DNA of 5,618 bases from Desulfomonile tiedjei. Its GTDB lineage: Bacteria > Desulfobacterota > Desulfomonilia > Desulfomonilales > Desulfomonilaceae. This document shows, piece after piece, positions 5,547-5,618 of the stretch. The DNA lies in assembly GCA_020718965.1 (NCBI GenBank), contig DYRE01000152.1:1-5618 (forward strand), read 5' to 3'. Below the pieces are notes generated by a model. It searched no databases. It was not told where the DNA came from and was given only the letters and a program-made list of their open reading frames with translations. Positions within the stretch are counted from its first letter, which is position 1. Each line of letters starts with the position of its first letter. Made by a program: the position numbers and the translations under genes.

Positions 5547-5618
5547 ATGGAACCCACTGAACAGACCCCTTTGCAGCCGCATGTGTCCATCGAGAAGGAG
5601 TTGCGTAAATCCTATCTC
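5547..5618 (+). CDS. gyrA: DNA gyrase subunit A, N-terminal fragment (cut by window end)
   Basis: Only the first 24 codons are present, and the frame is open to the right edge. The residues VSIEKELRKSYL (13-24) match the start of GyrA, where an Ile-Glu-Glu-Glu-Leu-like helix leads into Ser-Tyr-Leu-Asp-Tyr-Ala-Met. GyrA carries the DNA-cleaving tyrosine and pairs with the GyrB encoded just upstream. The gap after gyrB is 70 bases and contains no clear hairpin terminator. The ribosome binding site is weak (AGG at 5534-5536, ten bases before the ATG). The ATG is chosen because it gives the N-terminal extension length common in GyrA and there is no better start nearby. Confidence 0.9.
   Translation, partial: MEPTEQTPLQPHVSIEKELRKSYL

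Noticed and set aside
1..5618. CRISPR array, transposon or tRNA
   Set aside because: No spaced direct repeats, transposase-like protein, terminal inverted repeats or tRNA-like cloverleaf were seen.

Overview
The window carries two unrelated gene blocks, all on the + strand, separated by an AT-rich non-coding stretch of about 650 bases. The gene content points to a Gram-negative bacterium of the former Deltaproteobacteria (Desulfobacterota, perhaps Desulfobulbales or a similar sulfur-cycling lineage). This rests on a full-length proteobacterial-type GyrB and on a TusA/DsrE-type sulfur-carrier operon. The taxonomic placement is inference from protein style, not a database match.

Positions 93-1282 hold four small, tightly spaced genes, each with a good Shine-Dalgarno sequence. 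They encode a TusA-family sulfur carrier with its CPxP cysteine, a cysteine-rich DsrE-like protein, a second small protein with a CC pair that may be DsrF-like, and a 61-residue protein ending in Cys-Trp-Trp. The set resembles the TusA/DsrE part of the 'YTD' cluster (YedE-like permease, TusA, DsrE, two hypothetical proteins) reported as common in sulfur-disproportionating bacteria. The YedE-like gene, if present, would lie just left of the window. A hairpin at 1297-1341 probably ends the operon.

Positions 1283-1935 contain no convincing gene. They hold several dyad repeats, a 30-base run of pure A/T, one perfect DnaA box and three one-mismatch boxes. This makes the stretch a candidate replication origin, or a DnaA-controlled dnaN promoter region.

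Positions 1936-5618 hold dnaN (sliding clamp), gyrB (complete) and the first 24 codons of gyrA. dnaN and gyrB are separated by one base. recF, which often sits between them, is absent, and dnaA is not immediately upstream of dnaN. The last third of dnaN is strikingly AT-rich (29% GC over 2701-3060) compared with its own 5' part and with gyrB.

The first block probably moves protein-bound sulfane sulfur between cytoplasmic carriers. The second supplies replication and supercoiling functions. I see no functional link between them beyond their shared position near a possible origin.
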